A DNA stretch of 64,000 nucleotides, from positions 3,844,001 to 3,908,000 of the forward strand of contig NZ_CP075185.1 in assembly GCF_020510685.1 (NCBI RefSeq), written 5' to 3'. The DNA comes from Dechloromonas denitrificans (GTDB taxonomy: Bacteria; Pseudomonadota; Gammaproteobacteria; Burkholderiales; Rhodocyclaceae). The notes beneath the pieces were generated by a model. It was not told the DNA's origin and searched no databases. It saw only the letters and a program-made list of their open reading frames with translations. The position numbers and the translations under genes are program-made. This document shows positions 19,438-28,482 of this stretch, piece after piece (within the stretch, counting starts at the first letter, position 1; every line of letters begins with the position of its first letter).

Positions 19438-21045
19438 ATGTCCGCCCTCTCCCCTTCCCGCCAGACCCTGCTGCTCTTCCTGCTCGCCCTCGCCGTGTTG
19501 TTGCCCGGCATCTGGGAAGCGACCGGATTGACCGGCAAGGACGAGTTCTTCCTCGGCCTGCGCACGCCGATGGAAATGATCGAGGGCAATCACTGGCTGG
19601 TGCCTTTTCTCGACGGCGCCCCGCGCATCCGCAAGCCGCCGCTGCTCTACTGGCTCGGCCGCGCCAGCTTCGAAGCCTTCGGCATCTCGCTGGTCACGGC
19701 CCGCCTCGTCGGCGTCCTCTTCGCCGCCCTGCTCATCGTCTCGACCGCCGGCATCGCCCGCCGCCTGACCGGCAAGGCCGAAACCGGCTGGCTCGCCGGC
19801 TGCATCCTGCTCGGCTGCCTCGGCATGGCCACCGAGGGCCGCCGTTTCATGCTCGACATGCCGGTCGCCGCACTGTCGGCGGCGGCCTTCTGGGCCGCGC
19901 TGGTCTGGCTGGAGCGGCGGCGCAGCGGCTGGCTGACCCTGGCCACGCTGCTCCTCGTCGCCGGCTTCCTGACCAAGGGGCCGATCGTCGCCCTGGTCTT
20001 TGGCGCCGGCTGCCTGGCGCTGCTCTTCAGCGGCCGGCTGCGCGTCGCCGAACTGCGCCCGCACGGTCTGCTCCTGCTCGGCCACGGCCTGCTGGGGGCG
20101 CTGCTCGCCCTGCCGTGGTTCTTCATTGTCCGGGCGCTCTACCCGGAGGCGGCCAATCAGGTGCTGACCGACGAACTGGAGTCGCGCCAGTTCTTCAACC
20201 TGTCGCCCGGCATCGTCCTCGGCCTGCTCAACATCGCCCTGCCCTGGGCCTTCGTCTTCATCGTCAGCGCCTGGAAGCTGCGCCAGGAGCACGGCACCTC
20301 GCGCATCACGCTGCTCTGGTTCCTCGCCTCCTTCCTGCCCTTCCTGTTCATCAAGAGCTTCGACCGCTACCTGATCGGCTCGCTGGTGCCGCTGGCCATT
20401 TTCCTCGCCGTCGCCCTGCCGCAACTGCGCACCCGCTGGCCCTTCCGCCTCGGCGCGCTGCTCGCGCTGCTGCTCGGCGGCGGGCTGGCCGGCTTCGCTT
20501 TCTGGTTCCAGCTCGGTGGCTGGTACTGGCTGATCCTGCCGGCCGCCTATCTGGCCTGGGCCTGGTGGCAGCGGCGCGCCCTCGGGCACACGCTGGCCGC
20601 CCCGGTGCTGTTCTGGATCGCCGTGCTGTGGGGCGTCTTCCCGGCGATCGGGGTGAATGCCGTGCCGTCAGCCGTCGTCGAACTCGGCCGGGCGCAGCCG
20701 GTCGCCATGTTCGACGGCCCGCAACCGGCCATGCTGCCGATACTTTCCCGGCAAACGCACCGCCATTACGCCCGCCTCGACCAGTTCGATCTGGCTGAAA
20801 TAAGCGCCGGCAAAACCCCGGTCTTCGTCGAAGACAAGGATCTGCCGGCCTTTCACGCCGCCGTGAACAACGCCGGCTATCGCGCCACGCCGCGCGGCAG
20901 TTACCAGACCCTGGCCTCGCACGGCTCCGGCCTGCGCTTTGCCCGCGTCGGCGCCCAGTCCGCCGACTGGCAGGCGGCCCTGACCAGCCGTTCGCTGGCA
21001 CCGCTGCTCACCACCGTGCACTGGTTCGAGATCGACAAACCATGA
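19438..21045 (+). CDS. ArnT/PMT-family lipid-linked glycosyltransferase
   Basis: A 535-residue inner-membrane protein with about ten or more hydrophobic helices. The first periplasmic loop carries the family acidic motif GKDEFFLGLR, and RIRKPPLLYWLGRASF is the typical second-loop sequence of ArnT-like enzymes. These use polyprenyl-phosphate sugars to modify lipid A or proteins. The C-terminal 130 residues are a soluble periplasmic part. It is the first gene of a three-gene operon: its stop overlaps the next ATG. The specific sugar and acceptor are not predictable. Confidence 0.85.
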   Translation: MSALSPSRQTLLLFLLALAVLLPGIWEATGLTGKDEFFLGLRTPMEMIEGNHWLVPFLDGAPRIRKPPLLYWLGRASFEAFGISLVTARLVGVLFAALLIVSTAGIARRLTGKAETGWLAGCILLGCLGMATEGRRFMLDMPVAALSAAAFWAALVWLERRRSGWLTLATLLLVAGFLTKGPIVALVFGAGCLALLFSGRLRVAELRPHGLLLLGHGLLGALLALPWFFIVRALYPEAANQVLTDELESRQFFNLSPGIVLGLLNIALPWAFVFIVSAWKLRQEHGTSRITLLWFLASFLPFLFIKSFDRYLIGSLVPLAIFLAVALPQLRTRWPFRLGALLALLLGGGLAGFAFWFQLGGWYWLILPAAYLAWAWWQRRALGHTLAAPVLFWIAVLWGVFPAIGVNAVPSAVVELGRAQPVAMFDGPQPAMLPILSRQTHRHYARLDQFDLAEISAGKTPVFVEDKDLPAFHAAVNNAGYRATPRGSYQTLASHGSGLRFARVGAQSADWQAALTSRSLAPLLTTVHWFEIDKP

Positions 21046-22175
21046 TCGTCCGCCCGGAAAAGTTGCTCCGCTGGCTCTCGCCGCCGCTCTTCGTTGTCGC
21101 CCTGGCCGCCGCTTTCTGGCGCGCCCCGACGCCGCCGGCCCCGGCCTTCGTGCCGCCCCCGGCGGCCACCGCCTCGACATTGCCGGCCCGGTTCGCGGCC
21201 AGCATGCTGCCGAAGACGGCCGAGTCGGCGCATGCCGCCAGCCTGACCCAACTGCCGGACGGCCGGATTGCCGCCGCCTGGTTTGCCGGCAGCCGCGAAG
21301 GCGCCGGGGACGTGGCGATCTGGTTCAGCACGCTCGGCGCGGACGGCTGGCACCAGCCGATGCCGATCGCCAATCGCGAAAGCACGGCCGGCGGCACCTT
21401 CGCCCACGTCCGCAAGGTCGGCAATCCGGTGCTCTACGCCGAGGGGAACTGGCTGCACCTGTGGTACGTCACGGTCGGCATCGGCGGCTGGGCCGGCAGC
21501 GCCATCGCCCATAGCCAATCGACCGACGGCGGCAAGACCTGGAGCAAACCGAGCAAGCTGCAGACCTCGCCCTTCCTCAACATCAGCACGCTGGTCCGCA
21601 TGCCGCCGCTGCCGCTGGCCGACGGCGGGCTCGGCCTGCCGGTCTATCACGAGTTCATCGGCAAGCACGGCGAATGGCTGCGCCTGTCGGCGACCGGCCA
21701 AATTGTCGACAAGGTCCGCCTGACGCACGCCCGGAAGACCCTGCAGCCAGCCGTCGTCGCCCTCGATGCGCAGCGCGGCGTGGCAATGCTGCGCGATGCC
21801 GGCCCCGGCCAGGGCTACGTGCAGACAGCCAGCACCGCCAATGCCGGCCTGTCCTGGGAAGCCGGCGCGGCGCTGCCGATCGCCAACCCGAACTCCTCGG
21901 TGGCACTGCTCCGCTTGCCGAGCGGCCGCCTGTTGCTGGCCGGCAACCCGGCGCACGGCCGCGAAGCGCTGCTGCTGTGGCTGTCGGCCGACGAAGGCAA
22001 GACCTGGCAGGCAAGCCGCACGGTCGAGACCGCCGACGACGGTGGCGCCGAATTTTCCTACCCGGCGCTGCTGCTCGGCCGCGACGGTCACATCCATCTC
22101 GCTTACACCTGGCGCCGCCAGAGCATCAAATACGCCACCTTCAGCGAAGCCTGGCTGGACGGAGGACAACCATGA
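21042..22175 (+). CDS. Sialidase-like (BNR/Asp-box) exported protein
   Basis: A 377-residue protein with an N-terminal hydrophobic anchor (about residues 12-25, WLSPPLFVVALAAAFW) and a beta-propeller of the sialidase type. Two Asp-boxes are visible, STDGGKTW and SADEGKTW, plus an early GRIAAAWFAGSREG segment with an arginine at the position typical of the family. It is probably anchored in the inner membrane facing the periplasm. Overlap with the ArnT-like gene (ATGA) and with the next gene implies one operon, perhaps for adding and trimming a surface or periplasmic sugar. Substrate unknown; true sialidase activity is not claimed. Confidence 0.8.
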   Translation: MIVRPEKLLRWLSPPLFVVALAAAFWRAPTPPAPAFVPPPAATASTLPARFAASMLPKTAESAHAASLTQLPDGRIAAAWFAGSREGAGDVAIWFSTLGADGWHQPMPIANRESTAGGTFAHVRKVGNPVLYAEGNWLHLWYVTVGIGGWAGSAIAHSQSTDGGKTWSKPSKLQTSPFLNISTLVRMPPLPLADGGLGLPVYHEFIGKHGEWLRLSATGQIVDKVRLTHARKTLQPAVVALDAQRGVAMLRDAGPGQGYVQTASTANAGLSWEAGAALPIANPNSSVALLRLPSGRLLLAGNPAHGREALLLWLSADEGKTWQASRTVETADDGGAEFSYPALLLGRDGHIHLAYTWRRQSIKYATFSEAWLDGGQP

Positions 22176-22720
22176 ACGCCCTGGCCGCCTACGGCCTGCT
22201 TGCCGACGGCCTGATCTTCGGGGCCATCATCTCGCTGCTGCCGCTCGGCCCGCTGCGCGCCCGCGCCGCGCTGGTCGCCACCGCCGTGGCGCTGATCGGC
22301 GGCATCGCCCCGGTCATGCACGGCACCTTCGGGACGCCCTCGGTTACCCTGCTGCAACTGGCGCTGCTGCAACTGGCCGAGCGCAGCCCGTCGCCCTTGT
22401 CGTTCAAGCCAGCCCTCGGGCTGCTCATCTTCGTCACCTTGTTTTATCCGGCCGCGCTGGGCTGGGGCGCATTCGACCCCTATGCCCTCGGCTATCAACC
22501 GCTGGCCTTGCTCGCCGCACTGATTCCGCTGGCCGCCGCCTTGTGGTGGCGCCAGCAGTACAGCTGGCTGATCATCCTGGCCGTCGACCTGGCCGCTTAC
22601 GCGACCGGCGTTTTCGCCAACCTGTGGGATGTCCTGTTCGATCCGCTGCTGGCGCTACTGGCGCTGAGCATCGTCGCCCGCCAAGGCGTCATCCGGATTA
22701 TCGCGTCAAGGATTCGCTGA
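22172..22720 (+). CDS. Polytopic membrane protein, third gene of the ArnT-like operon
   Basis: A 182-residue, very hydrophobic protein with about five or six membrane helices (for example ADGLIFGAIISLLPLG and LAALIPLAAALWW). The start ATG at 22172 overlaps the preceding stop and has a GGAGGA ribosome site. I do not recognise a family. Tight coupling to the glycosyltransferase and sialidase-like genes suggests a shared function in sugar handling. Its end overlaps the end of the opposing double-receiver gene by 23 bases. Confidence 0.75.
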   Translation: MNALAAYGLLADGLIFGAIISLLPLGPLRARAALVATAVALIGGIAPVMHGTFGTPSVTLLQLALLQLAERSPSPLSFKPALGLLIFVTLFYPAALGWGAFDPYALGYQPLALLAALIPLAAALWWRQQYSWLIILAVDLAAYATGVFANLWDVLFDPLLALLALSIVARQGVIRIIASRIR

Positions 22721-23501
22721 TCAGCTTGCGGATGCTGCCGGCCTCGAAAGGCTTGTCGCAGATCGCCGAGACACCGGCCCGCTCGACCGCCGCCAGGCGG
22801 CCCATGTTCTGCTCGCTGGTCACCATCAGCACCGGCACGCTGTTCTGCCAGCTTTGCGTGCGGATGTACTCGGTCAGTTCGCGGCCGTCCATTTCCGGCA
22901 TGTTGTAGTCGGTAATCACCAGATCGACCATGGTATCGAGCAGCAGCTCGACCGCCTGCTTGCCATCGACCGCCTCGGTGATCTTCTCGATGCCGAGTTC
23001 TTCGAGCAGGCGCCGGAGATGGTGGCGGGAAGCCATGCTGTCGTCGACGATCAGCACGCGCAGCCCTTCGACTTCGGCGATATCGAGATCGGCCGGCGGA
23101 TTCAGATAGTCGGCGGCGGCGAACAGGGCGCGCGACAACTGCTGTTCGGTGAACGGTTTGGCGACGATGCTGCAGGCGCCGGACTGACGCACCGGTTCGA
23201 GCACCTGCGGCCGCGTTTCGCTGGAAATCAGGATGAAGGGGACGGCTTCCAGGTCCTCGTCGAGGCGCATCGCGGAAACCAGGTCGGTACCCGCCATATC
23301 CGGCAGGTAGAGGCTGCTGATCACCACCAGCCCGTCGCGCGCCACCTCGGTCATCGCCGCCAGCGCCGCGGCGCCCGAATCGAGCACGGTGATGTGCCGC
23401 ACCCCCTGGTGTTCGAGCATCCGGCTGACCAGTCCCGCCTGCATGTGCGACGGTTCGACGAGCAGAACGGAAATATCGGCGAGGGAAACGGTGAGGGCCA
23501 T
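22698..23501 (-). CDS. Double-receiver response regulator with degenerate first REC
   Basis: A 267-residue protein made of two receiver domains and no output domain. The second (about 142-265) is complete: VDD acidic pair, phospho-acceptor D198 in DLVITDYNMPEMDG and lysine in CDKPFE. The first (about 5-125) has lost the phosphorylation site: the aligned segment is VVISSLYLPDMAG, with serine in place of aspartate, and its acidic pair reads VEPS, though the late lysine (AKPF) remains. The start at 23501 has a GGAG box. Such proteins act in chemotaxis or as phosphate sinks; no partner kinase is adjacent. Confidence 0.88.
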   Translation of the reverse strand: MALTVSLADISVLLVEPSHMQAGLVSRMLEHQGVRHITVLDSGAAALAAMTEVARDGLVVISSLYLPDMAGTDLVSAMRLDEDLEAVPFILISSETRPQVLEPVRQSGACSIVAKPFTEQQLSRALFAAADYLNPPADLDIAEVEGLRVLIVDDSMASRHHLRRLLEELGIEKITEAVDGKQAVELLLDTMVDLVITDYNMPEMDGRELTEYIRTQSWQNSVPVLMVTSEQNMGRLAAVERAGVSAICDKPFEAGSIRKLISESLTR

Positions 23502-23586
23502 GCGATCACTCCGAAACGGGGGAATAACCGCACTATAGCAGCGTAGCGCGGACTTGCTGCGCGCTACGCCGGTTCTCCGGACTGTC

Positions 23587-24141
23587 TTAGCCGCGTAGGC
23601 GCCGGGTGATTTCGGCGACGCGCTGGCCGTAGCTTCTGGCGGTATCGAGATCGCCCTGCGGAATTTCCTCGACGCTGGCATCCGACGGCGACTGCACCAA
23701 CAGGCCGACCGAACCGCCGAGGCTGTTGATGTCGTTGCGCGTCGATTCCTTCTTGTTGCTCGGCAGCAGGCCGAGGCTGACCCAGATGCCGCCGTGCTGC
23801 GAGGCCAGGGTCTGCAGCGCCATCAGCGTTGCGCCCTTGTCGCCGACCGGGCTGGCGCTGTTGGTGAAGCCGGCGAACACCTTGTCCTGCCAGAGGCGGG
23901 AGTACCACGGCTTGGACGAGGCATCGGCGAATTTCTTGAACTGCCAGCTCGGGCCGCCCATGTAGGTCGGCGAGCCGAAGACGATGGCATCGGCGGCGGC
24001 CAGCTTGTCCCAGCCACCTTCCGGCAGATTGCCTTCGGCATCGATGGCGAGCAGTTCGCCGGCGGCGCCTTCGGCGACCTGCTGGGCAACGCGCTGGGTA
24101 TGGCCGTAGCCGGAGTGATAAACGACAACTACCTGAGTCAT
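23587..24141 (-). CDS. Flavodoxin-like NAD(P)H:quinone oxidoreductase (WrbA-like)
   Basis: A 184-residue flavodoxin-fold protein. The FMN phosphate loop is VVVVYHSGYGHTQRVAQ, and the second FMN region is FGSPTYMGGPSWQFKKF. It resembles NAD(P)H-dependent FMN/quinone reductases of the WrbA type, which reduce quinones by two electrons and limit radical formation. The start at 24141 has an AAAGGAAATAG ribosome site. It lies 42 bases downstream of the pirin gene in the same direction, so the two are probably one operon controlled by the divergent LysR gene. Confidence 0.85.
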   Translation of the reverse strand: MTQVVVVYHSGYGHTQRVAQQVAEGAAGELLAIDAEGNLPEGGWDKLAAADAIVFGSPTYMGGPSWQFKKFADASSKPWYSRLWQDKVFAGFTNSASPVGDKGATLMALQTLASQHGGIWVSLGLLPSNKKESTRNDINSLGGSVGLLVQSPSDASVEEIPQGDLDTARSYGQRVAEITRRLRG

Positions 24142-24183
24142 TTCTATTTCCTTTAGGTTAGAACACAAAGTCGGGGGTAAAAA

Positions 24184-24900
24184 TCAGTCGTCGGCAGAGA
24201 CCGGCGGCAGATCGAATAGCAGGAACTCCGCTTCCTCGCTGGCCACGAAATGCAGTTCGCTCTCGTCGGCAATCTTGGCGCCATCGCCGGCGGCCAGGTT
24301 TTGGCCGTTCAGTGCCAGCCGGCCACGTACCATCTGGATATACGCCAGACGACCGGCCGCCAGCACTGCGTCGATTGCCTCGCCGGGGCCCAGCACGCTG
24401 GCCCACAACCGGGCATCCTGGCCGATGGTCGTACTGCCCTCGGCGCCATCCGGCGAAGCGACCAGCCGCCAACGGCCGCGCATCTCCTCGATAGCCAGCG
24501 GCTGCTGCTCGTAGCTCGGTGCCGTCGCCCGGCGGGCCGGCTCGATCCAAATCTGCAGCAGATGCGTGGCCTCGTCCGCCGAGGGATTGAACTCGCTATG
24601 CCGGATGCCGCTGCCGGCCGACATCCGCTGCACTTCGCCGCGCCGGATGATGCCGCCATGGCCGAGGCTGTCCCGGTGCTCGAGGGCGCCGGAAAGAATG
24701 TAGGTGACGATTTCCATGTCGCGGTGGCCGTGCGTGCCGAAACCGGTGCCGGGCGCCACCCGGTCCTCGTTGATGACGCGCAACGCGCCCCAGCCCATTT
24801 CCGCCGGGTCGTGATATTCGGCAAAGGAAAAGCTGTGGCGGGCCAGCAGCCAGCCATGATCGGCGAAACCGCGTTCACCGGAAGGGCGCAGGGTGATCAT
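24184..24900 (-). CDS. Pirin family protein (quercetinase-like bicupin)
   Basis: A 238-residue bicupin. The N-terminal cupin carries the expected metal ligands: the two histidines of GTHGHRDMEIV and the histidine and glutamate of GIRHSEFN. Pirins bind iron; some, such as E. coli YhhW, act as quercetin dioxygenases. The start MITLRPSGERGF at 24900 has an AAGGA box and is preferred over an upstream alternative. It leads a likely two-gene unit with the flavodoxin and is divergent from a LysR regulator. I infer a stress or aromatic-compound response for the pair. Confidence 0.9.
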   Translation of the reverse strand: MITLRPSGERGFADHGWLLARHSFSFAEYHDPAEMGWGALRVINEDRVAPGTGFGTHGHRDMEIVTYILSGALEHRDSLGHGGIIRRGEVQRMSAGSGIRHSEFNPSADEATHLLQIWIEPARRATAPSYEQQPLAIEEMRGRWRLVASPDGAEGSTTIGQDARLWASVLGPGEAIDAVLAAGRLAYIQMVRGRLALNGQNLAAGDGAKIADESELHFVASEEAEFLLFDLPPVSADD

Positions 24901-24953
24901 GGGAAGTCCTTGTGAATTTGCGATATAGCTTAGTTGCCATGGTAGGCGTACAG

Positions 24954-24972
24954 TTCGCAATAAAATAGCGAA
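24954..24972. promoter_or_regulatory. LysR-type operator candidate
   Basis: TTCGCAATAAAATAGCGAA is an inverted repeat (TTCGC/GCGAA, 9-base centre) in the intergenic region between the divergent pirin and LysR genes. Size and position fit a LysR-type binding site. Confidence 0.5.
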
Positions 24973-25004
24973 TTGTTTTGGTCATATCGTTCAATTAAAT
25001 TCAT

Positions 25005-25913
25005 ATGAAGATATCGCTCGATCTGTTGCACATGCTCGACGCCATCGAACGCCATGGCAGTTTCACCGCCGCGGCGGCCGCCCTGCACCGCGTGCCCTCG
25101 GCGCTGTCGCACGCCATCGCCAAGCTGGAGGACGAACTCGGCCTGGCGCTGTTCCTCCGTGAAGGGCGGCGCGCCACGCTGACGCCGGCCGGCCGCACGC
25201 TGCTCGACGACGGTCGCCACCTGCTGCGCGCCGCCGACGAACTGGAACGCCGGGTACAACGGATCGCCACCGGCTGGGAAAGCGAGTTGCGCATCGCCGT
25301 CGACATGATCATTCCGGCCGAACGGCTGTACCCGGCGATCGGCCGCTTCTACGCCGCCGGCCATAGCACGCAGATCCACCTGGTCTACGAAGTGCTCGGC
25401 GGCGTCTGGGATGCGCTGGCTACCGGCCGGGCCGACCTGGCGATCGGGGCGCCCGGCGACCTGCCGGCGCGCAGCGGCATCAGCAACCGCCTGCTCGGCC
25501 ACACCCGGCTGCTCTTCATGGTCGCCCCGCAGCACCCGCTGGCCACCTGCCCGGAGCCGATTGCGCCGCGCCAGCTGATTCGCCACCGGGCGATTGCCAT
25601 CGCCGATACCTCGCGCGAACTGACCGCCCGCACCTCCGGCCTGCTCGAAGGCCAGGACGTCCTGCGCGTCCCCGACATGCCGGCCAAGGCGGCCGCCCAG
25701 GCCGCCGGCCTCGGGGTCGGCCACCTGCCGTGCTGGCTGGCCGAGCAGGAAGCCGCCGCCGGCCGGCTGCTCGAAAAGGAACTCAGCGAACCGCGCCCGG
25801 CAATGCCCTACTACCTGGCCTGGCGGACGCGGCATACCGGCAAGGCACTGCAGTGGTTTCTCGCGGAGCTGGCGAAAGACGACGAGATCGCCGCGCTGAC
25901 CGCCGGCTTGTAA
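25005..25913 (+). CDS. LysR-family transcriptional regulator
   Basis: A 302-residue regulator. Residues 1-60 form the winged HTH (DAIERHGSFTAAAAALHRVP, then SALSHAIAKLEDELGLALF), and about 90-300 form the periplasmic-binding-like effector domain (LRIAVDMIIPAERLYP). It is divergent from the pirin-flavodoxin pair across a 104-base gap holding a 19-base palindrome, the standard arrangement for a LysR protein controlling its neighbour. The effector is unknown. Confidence 0.9.
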   Translation: MKISLDLLHMLDAIERHGSFTAAAAALHRVPSALSHAIAKLEDELGLALFLREGRRATLTPAGRTLLDDGRHLLRAADELERRVQRIATGWESELRIAVDMIIPAERLYPAIGRFYAAGHSTQIHLVYEVLGGVWDALATGRADLAIGAPGDLPARSGISNRLLGHTRLLFMVAPQHPLATCPEPIAPRQLIRHRAIAIADTSRELTARTSGLLEGQDVLRVPDMPAKAAAQAAGLGVGHLPCWLAEQEAAAGRLLEKELSEPRPAMPYYLAWRTRHTGKALQWFLAELAKDDEIAALTAGL

Positions 25914-26004
25914 GCATTCCGCCGCCCGGCGAAACGCCGTTGGCCCGGATAGCGGCCTCAGGCGGTATCCTTGTCGGCCACTCAGGCCACCGCCAAGGAA
26001 TTCG

Positions 26005-26601
26005 ATGCCCGCCCTGCCCGCCGTTTTGCTCCCGCCGACCGACCCGACGGCCACCGCCGAAATCCTTGCCGCCACGCAGAACTGGCTGGAGCGCGCAGTG
26101 ATCGGCCTCAACCTCTGCCCGTTCGCCAAATCGGTGCACGTCAAGAAACAGATCCGCTACGCCGTCACTGCCGCCCGAACGGCCGACGAACTGCTGGGCG
26201 AACTGGAACACGAACTGCAGCTGCTGGCCGACACCGAGCCTGAAGCCCTCGACACGACGCTGCTGATCCACCCGGCGGTGATGGGCGACTTCCTCGACTT
26301 CCATTTCTTTCTCGCCGAAGCCGACGCCTTGATCCGCAATCTCGGCTTCGACGGAGTATTCCAGATCGCCAGCCTGCATCCGCAGTACGAGTTCGCCGGC
26401 AGCCACCCGGACGACATCGACAATTATTCCAACCGCGCACCCTATCCGACCCTGCACCTGCTCCGCGAAGCGAGCATCGACCGCGCCGTGGCGGCCTTTC
26501 CGGATGCTGCCGATATTTTCGAGCGCAATATCGAAACCCTGCAGAAGCTCGGCCACGCCGGCTGGCAGCGCCTGTGGCTGGACGAGCCGAGCCAGGACTG
26601 A
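26005..26601 (+). CDS. DUF1415 family protein
   Basis: A 198-residue cytoplasmic protein of the DUF1415 family. Recognisable segments are NWLERAVIGLNLCPFAKSV, with its CPF motif, and FQIASLHPQYEF followed by NYSNRAPYPTLHLLRE. Length and motif order match the family, which is common in beta- and gammaproteobacteria and has no known function. It is 49 bases upstream of gcdH on the same strand; cotranscription is possible but unproven. Confidence 0.85.
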   Translation: MPALPAVLLPPTDPTATAEILAATQNWLERAVIGLNLCPFAKSVHVKKQIRYAVTAARTADELLGELEHELQLLADTEPEALDTTLLIHPAVMGDFLDFHFFLAEADALIRNLGFDGVFQIASLHPQYEFAGSHPDDIDNYSNRAPYPTLHLLREASIDRAVAAFPDAADIFERNIETLQKLGHAGWQRLWLDEPSQD

Positions 26602-26649
26602 AGCCGGCCGGCTTGATTACAATCGGCCAAACAACCAAGGAGACGACCG

Positions 26650-27831
26650 ATGGCCAAAACCCCGTTTTGCTGGGAAGACCCGCTGCTGCTCGAGACGCAG
26701 CTGACCGCCGAAGAACGCCAGCTGCGCGACGCGGCGCGCGCTTACTGCCAGGATCGGCTGATGCCGCGGGTGCAGCAGGCCTTCCGCCATGAACAGACCG
26801 ACCCCGAGATTTTTCGCGAAATGGGTGCCCTCGGCCTGCTCGGCCCGACCATCCCGCCCGAATACGGCGGCGCCGGCCTGAACTATGTCAGCTACGGTCT
26901 GATCGCCCGCGAAGTCGAGCGCGTCGATTCAGGCTACCGCTCGATGATGAGCGTCCAGTCCTCGCTGGTCATGGTGCCGATTCTCGAATTCGGCTCGCCG
27001 GAACAGAAGCAGAAATACCTGCCGAAACTGGCCAGCGGTGAATGGATCGGCTGCTTCGGCCTGACCGAACCCGACCACGGCTCCGACCCCGGCAGCCTGA
27101 TCACCCGGGCCCGCGCGGTACCTGGCGGCTACCGGCTGTCCGGCAGCAAGATGTGGATCACCAACGCGCCGATCGCCGACGTTTTCATTGTCTGGGCCAA
27201 GAACGATGCCGGCGAGATCCGCGGCTTCGTGCTCGACAAGGGTATGCCCGGCCTCTCGGCCCCGGCGATTGCCGGCAAGGTCGGCCTGCGCACCTCGATC
27301 ACCGGCGAGATCGTCATGGACGATGTCTTCGTCCCGACCGAAAACGAGTTCCCCAGCGTGCGCGGCCTGAAAGGGCCATTTACCTGCCTCGACTCGGCGC
27401 GCTACGGCATCGCCTGGGGCGCCCTCGGCGCCGCCGAGTTCTGCTGGCACACGGCCCGCCAATACACCCTTGAGCGCCAGCAGTTCGGCCGTCCGCTGGC
27501 GGCCAACCAGCTGATCCAGAAGAAACTGGTCGACATGCAGACGGAGATCACCCTCGCCCTGCAAGGCTGCCTGCGCCTCGGCCGGATGAAGGACGACGGC
27601 AGCGCCTCGGTGGAGATCACTTCGATGATGAAGCGCAACTCCTGCGGCAAGTCGCTCGATATTGCCCGCACGGCGCGCGACATGCTGGGCGGCAACGGCA
27701 TCTCGGATGCCTACGGCGTGATCCGCCACCTGGTCAATCTGGAAGTGGTGAACACCTACGAAGGCACGCACGATGTCCATGCGCTGATCCTCGGCCGCGC
27801 CCAGACCGGCATCGCCGCCTTCGCCAACTGA
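26650..27831 (+). CDS. gcdH: Glutaryl-CoA dehydrogenase
   Basis: A 393-residue flavoprotein of the acyl-CoA dehydrogenase family that converts glutaryl-CoA to crotonyl-CoA and CO2 in lysine, tryptophan and aromatic breakdown. The catalytic base is E371 in [15 protein letters not shown]. The FAD/substrate signature includes [15 protein letters not shown], and [14 protein letters not shown] is typical of the glutaryl branch. An AAGGAGACGACCG ribosome site sets the start. It ends 9 bases from the convergent parA-like gene. Another short-chain acyl-CoA dehydrogenase is possible but less likely. Confidence 0.92.
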   Translation: MAKTPFCWEDPLLLETQLTAEERQLRDAARAYCQDRLMPRVQQAFRHEQTDPEIFREMGALGLLGPTIPPEYGGAGLNYVSYGLIAREVERVDSGYRSMMSVQSSLVMVPILEFGSPEQKQKYLPKLASGEWIGCFGLTEPDHGSDPGSLITRARAVPGGYRLSGSKMWITNAPIADVFIVWAKNDAGEIRGFVLDKGMPGLSAPAIAGKVGLRTSITGEIVMDDVFVPTENEFPSVRGLKGPFTCLDSARYGIAWGALGAAEFCWHTARQYTLERQQFGRPLAANQLIQKKLVDMQTEITLALQGCLRLGRMKDDGSASVEITSMMKRNSCGKSLDIARTARDMLGGNGISDAYGVIRHLVNLEVVNTYEGTHDVHALILGRAQTGIAAFAN

Positions 27832-27840
27832 GCGGCCCGG

Positions 27841-28482
27841 CTAGGCGTCAGCCGCCTCGCCGGCTTCGGCCCATTCGATGATCGCCCGCCACTGCTCCAG
27901 GTCGCGCTCGGCGCGCGACGGCGGCAGATCGAAGATGGTCAGGCCGGCGGCGGCGGTCTGCACGTAGGTCTGCGTATCGCGCAGGTAGGCCAGGACCGGC
28001 AGGTCGAAGGTGGCGAAGAAGCGCTCCAGCTCGCCGGCCGCCCGGGTCCTGGCATCGACCCGCATGCCGATCACCGCGACGTCGGCCTTGCCCTTGCGCA
28101 CGGCCTTTTCGGAAAGCAATTCGGTGAGGAAATGGCGGGTCGCCAGCATGTCGAACATCGACGGCTGGACCGGCACGATGACCCGCGTCGATAGCTTGAG
28201 CACCTTTTCCAGCAGCTTGCCGTGCAGCCCGGCCGGCGTATCGAGCACGACATGGCTGGTGCCTTTCGGCGGCCGCAGGATGTTGTCGTGGCCGATATCC
28301 CAGGTATCGATGCTGGGCAACGAGAAGGGCCGGATGGCCAGCCACTCGCGCGACGATTGCTGGCGGTCGATGTCGCCGAGCATCACGTCATGCCGCCGGG
28401 CAGCGAAGTAGCCGGCCAGATTGGTCGCCAGCGTGCTTTTGCCGGAACCGCCCTTGGGATTGGCGACGAGAAAGGCTTTCAT
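27841..28482 (-). CDS. Orphan ParA-family ATPase
   Basis: A 213-residue ParA/MinD-type ATPase. The deviant Walker A motif is NPKGGSGKSTLATNLAGY, with the signature lysine, and Walker B is HVVLDTPAGLHGKLLEK. No ParB-like partner is adjacent, so this is an orphan that may position a cellular cargo, not partition DNA. The upstream TAXI-protein gene ends 4 bases inside its start, so the two are translationally coupled, which is an unusual pairing. Confidence 0.88.
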   Translation of the reverse strand: MKAFLVANPKGGSGKSTLATNLAGYFAARRHDVMLGDIDRQQSSREWLAIRPFSLPSIDTWDIGHDNILRPPKGTSHVVLDTPAGLHGKLLEKVLKLSTRVIVPVQPSMFDMLATRHFLTELLSEKAVRKGKADVAVIGMRVDARTRAAGELERFFATFDLPVLAYLRDTQTYVQTAAAGLTIFDLPPSRAERDLEQWRAIIEWAEAGEAADA

